From: Parachlorella kessleri | Taxonomy: Eukaryota; Chlorophyta; Trebouxiophyceae; Chlorellales; Chlorellaceae | DNA length: 35,948 nt | Direction: 5' to 3' | Assembly: GCA_001598975.1 (NCBI GenBank) | Contig: BBXU01002498.1 | Coordinates: 1 to 35,948 of the forward strand | Shown here: one piece after another, positions 35,138 to 35,948 of the stretch | Numbering within the stretch: position 1 is the first letter of the stretch | How the letters are laid out: the number at the start of each line of letters is the position of its first letter | The notes under the pieces: generated by a model | What the model saw: only the letters and a program-made list of their open reading frames with translations | The model's database searches: none | Told to the model about the DNA's origin: nothing | Position numbers and translations under genes: made by a program

Positions 35138-35948
35138 AGGAACGCATAGCCTGGGGCTCGCTCCGCTGATGTTGTTGGTCCTAGCAACCGGGTGCAGAGA
35201 AGGAGCCACCATGAGCCACCATGACAAGCGCGGCCTGACAAGGAGGCCGTGACAGGGAGCTCCAGCACCGCCTTCACCTCTTAAAGATCAAAACTATTCA
35301 CAAATGGACATGACGTACCACCGACATGCGACAGGAGCTTGCTAAACGGGGGTTTCTGCTATAATGCAACACCGGGGGTTTCAGCAAATGCGCCTGCTCC
35401 GCCAGCAAACCATCAGTTCAACAGAGACAATGACACAGTGTTGCAGTCACTCTTCACTGAGCGTTGACGTGCAGCAAGGGGGCTCTCCGTGCAGGTTGCT
35501 AACAGGTACCTGCTTGCTTGCGGGTTCCTCTTATCCCACAAGCATATTCCTTGGGTGGCCAAGTGTTACATTTATCATAGAATACAAGTTACAGCTGTCG
35601 GCATCTTTTACGCATACCAGCAGATGGCCCTGAAACTGTCAGGTAACCTCTCACACCATGGCCAACTCCATAGAACCGTTGTGAGGGTGCAAACGTTCTG
35701 CAGGGCACGCCATCACAAAAAAAGGTGCGGACCACCTGTGCCAGAGTTTGCAGTGGGTACATAGGGGAGCCTGCAGGTGTCGTATCCTTGGCCTTTGCCT
35801 CCTCTCCTGCCCCTTGGTGTTAAGGGTTGCTCCTCTACTGCAACGCCCAACTGGCACAAGGTCTAGCATGGCACCGGGCAGCGAGCACAACACATATCCC
35901 AGCCGGGCCCCACGGCGGTGCAAACCTCCGGTGGGAGAAAGAGGGGGT
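35138..35948. other. Upstream region of the kinase gene to the window end
   Basis: This should hold the kinase promoter and 5' UTR. I see no TATA box I would defend. One plus-strand exon-like stretch at 35495-35642 is listed separately; the rest shows nothing I can support. Confidence 0.45.
35495..35642 (+). CDS. Possible single exon of an unknown plus-strand gene
   Basis: Between a GTGCAG acceptor and a GGTAAC donor the frame is open for 49 codons and reads YLLACGFLLSHKHIPWVAKC, then YIYHRIQVTAVGIFYAYQQM. No flanking exon could be joined with confidence and no family is recognised. The composition is Tyr- and Ile-rich and less GC-biased than the other exons, so chance is a real alternative. 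Confidence 0.25.

Overview
The window is nuclear DNA of a photosynthetic eukaryote, most likely a chlorophycean (volvocine-type) green alga. The genes are split into many short exons with GT-AG introns and TGCAG acceptors, coding third positions are GC-rich, TGTAA (the usual green-algal poly(A) signal) lies downstream of most genes, and the set includes chloroplast UDP-sulfoquinovose synthase, a GPR1/FUN34/YaaH acetate carrier, a plant-type ACT-domain Raf-like kinase and an SBP-box transcription factor. I cannot name the species. Nearly all coding sequence had to be assembled exon by exon.

Layout. 1-162: last exon of a plus-strand endonuclease/exonuclease/phosphatase protein cut by the window edge. 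4064-647 (minus): an eight-exon alpha/beta hydrolase, divergent from 4387-9613 (plus): SQD1, 12 exons. 14975-10862 (minus): an 11-exon iron-containing alcohol dehydrogenase with a mitochondrial-type leader, divergent from 15277-18128 (plus): an eight-exon acetate/succinate channel. 18.1-22.0 kb: a poorly characterised stretch with two clusters of CATGTC/GACATG repeats, a possible minus-strand gene (19.0-19.6 kb) and an unrecognised plus-strand gene (about 20.1-21.9 kb). 21967-23090 (plus): an SBP-box transcription factor whose first zinc-ligand pair is put out of frame by a run of nine C. 24020-25820 (plus): a protein joining an F-box to an XPA-like DNA-repair domain. 26918-27561 (plus): a basic, low-complexity protein followed by coding-like sequence broken by stops. 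35137-28912 (minus): a 14-exon ACT-domain Raf-like kinase. A possible plus-strand exon lies at 35.5 kb.

Genes together. Two divergent pairs each share a promoter region of about 300 bp. The alcohol dehydrogenase/acetate carrier pair makes metabolic sense (fermentation and C2 metabolism), and its promoter carries two pairs of direct repeats, each with 23-bp spacing, built on CGTCAGC (TGACG core).

The most unusual signal is structural. At least seven exon edges, in the hydrolase, SQD1 and kinase genes, are duplicated in tandem into the neighbouring intron with units of about 88-109 bp (an eighth case is weaker). The copies usually carry the splice site and sometimes still encode the same peptide through synonymous codons. 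I did not see this in the dehydrogenase or acetate-carrier genes.
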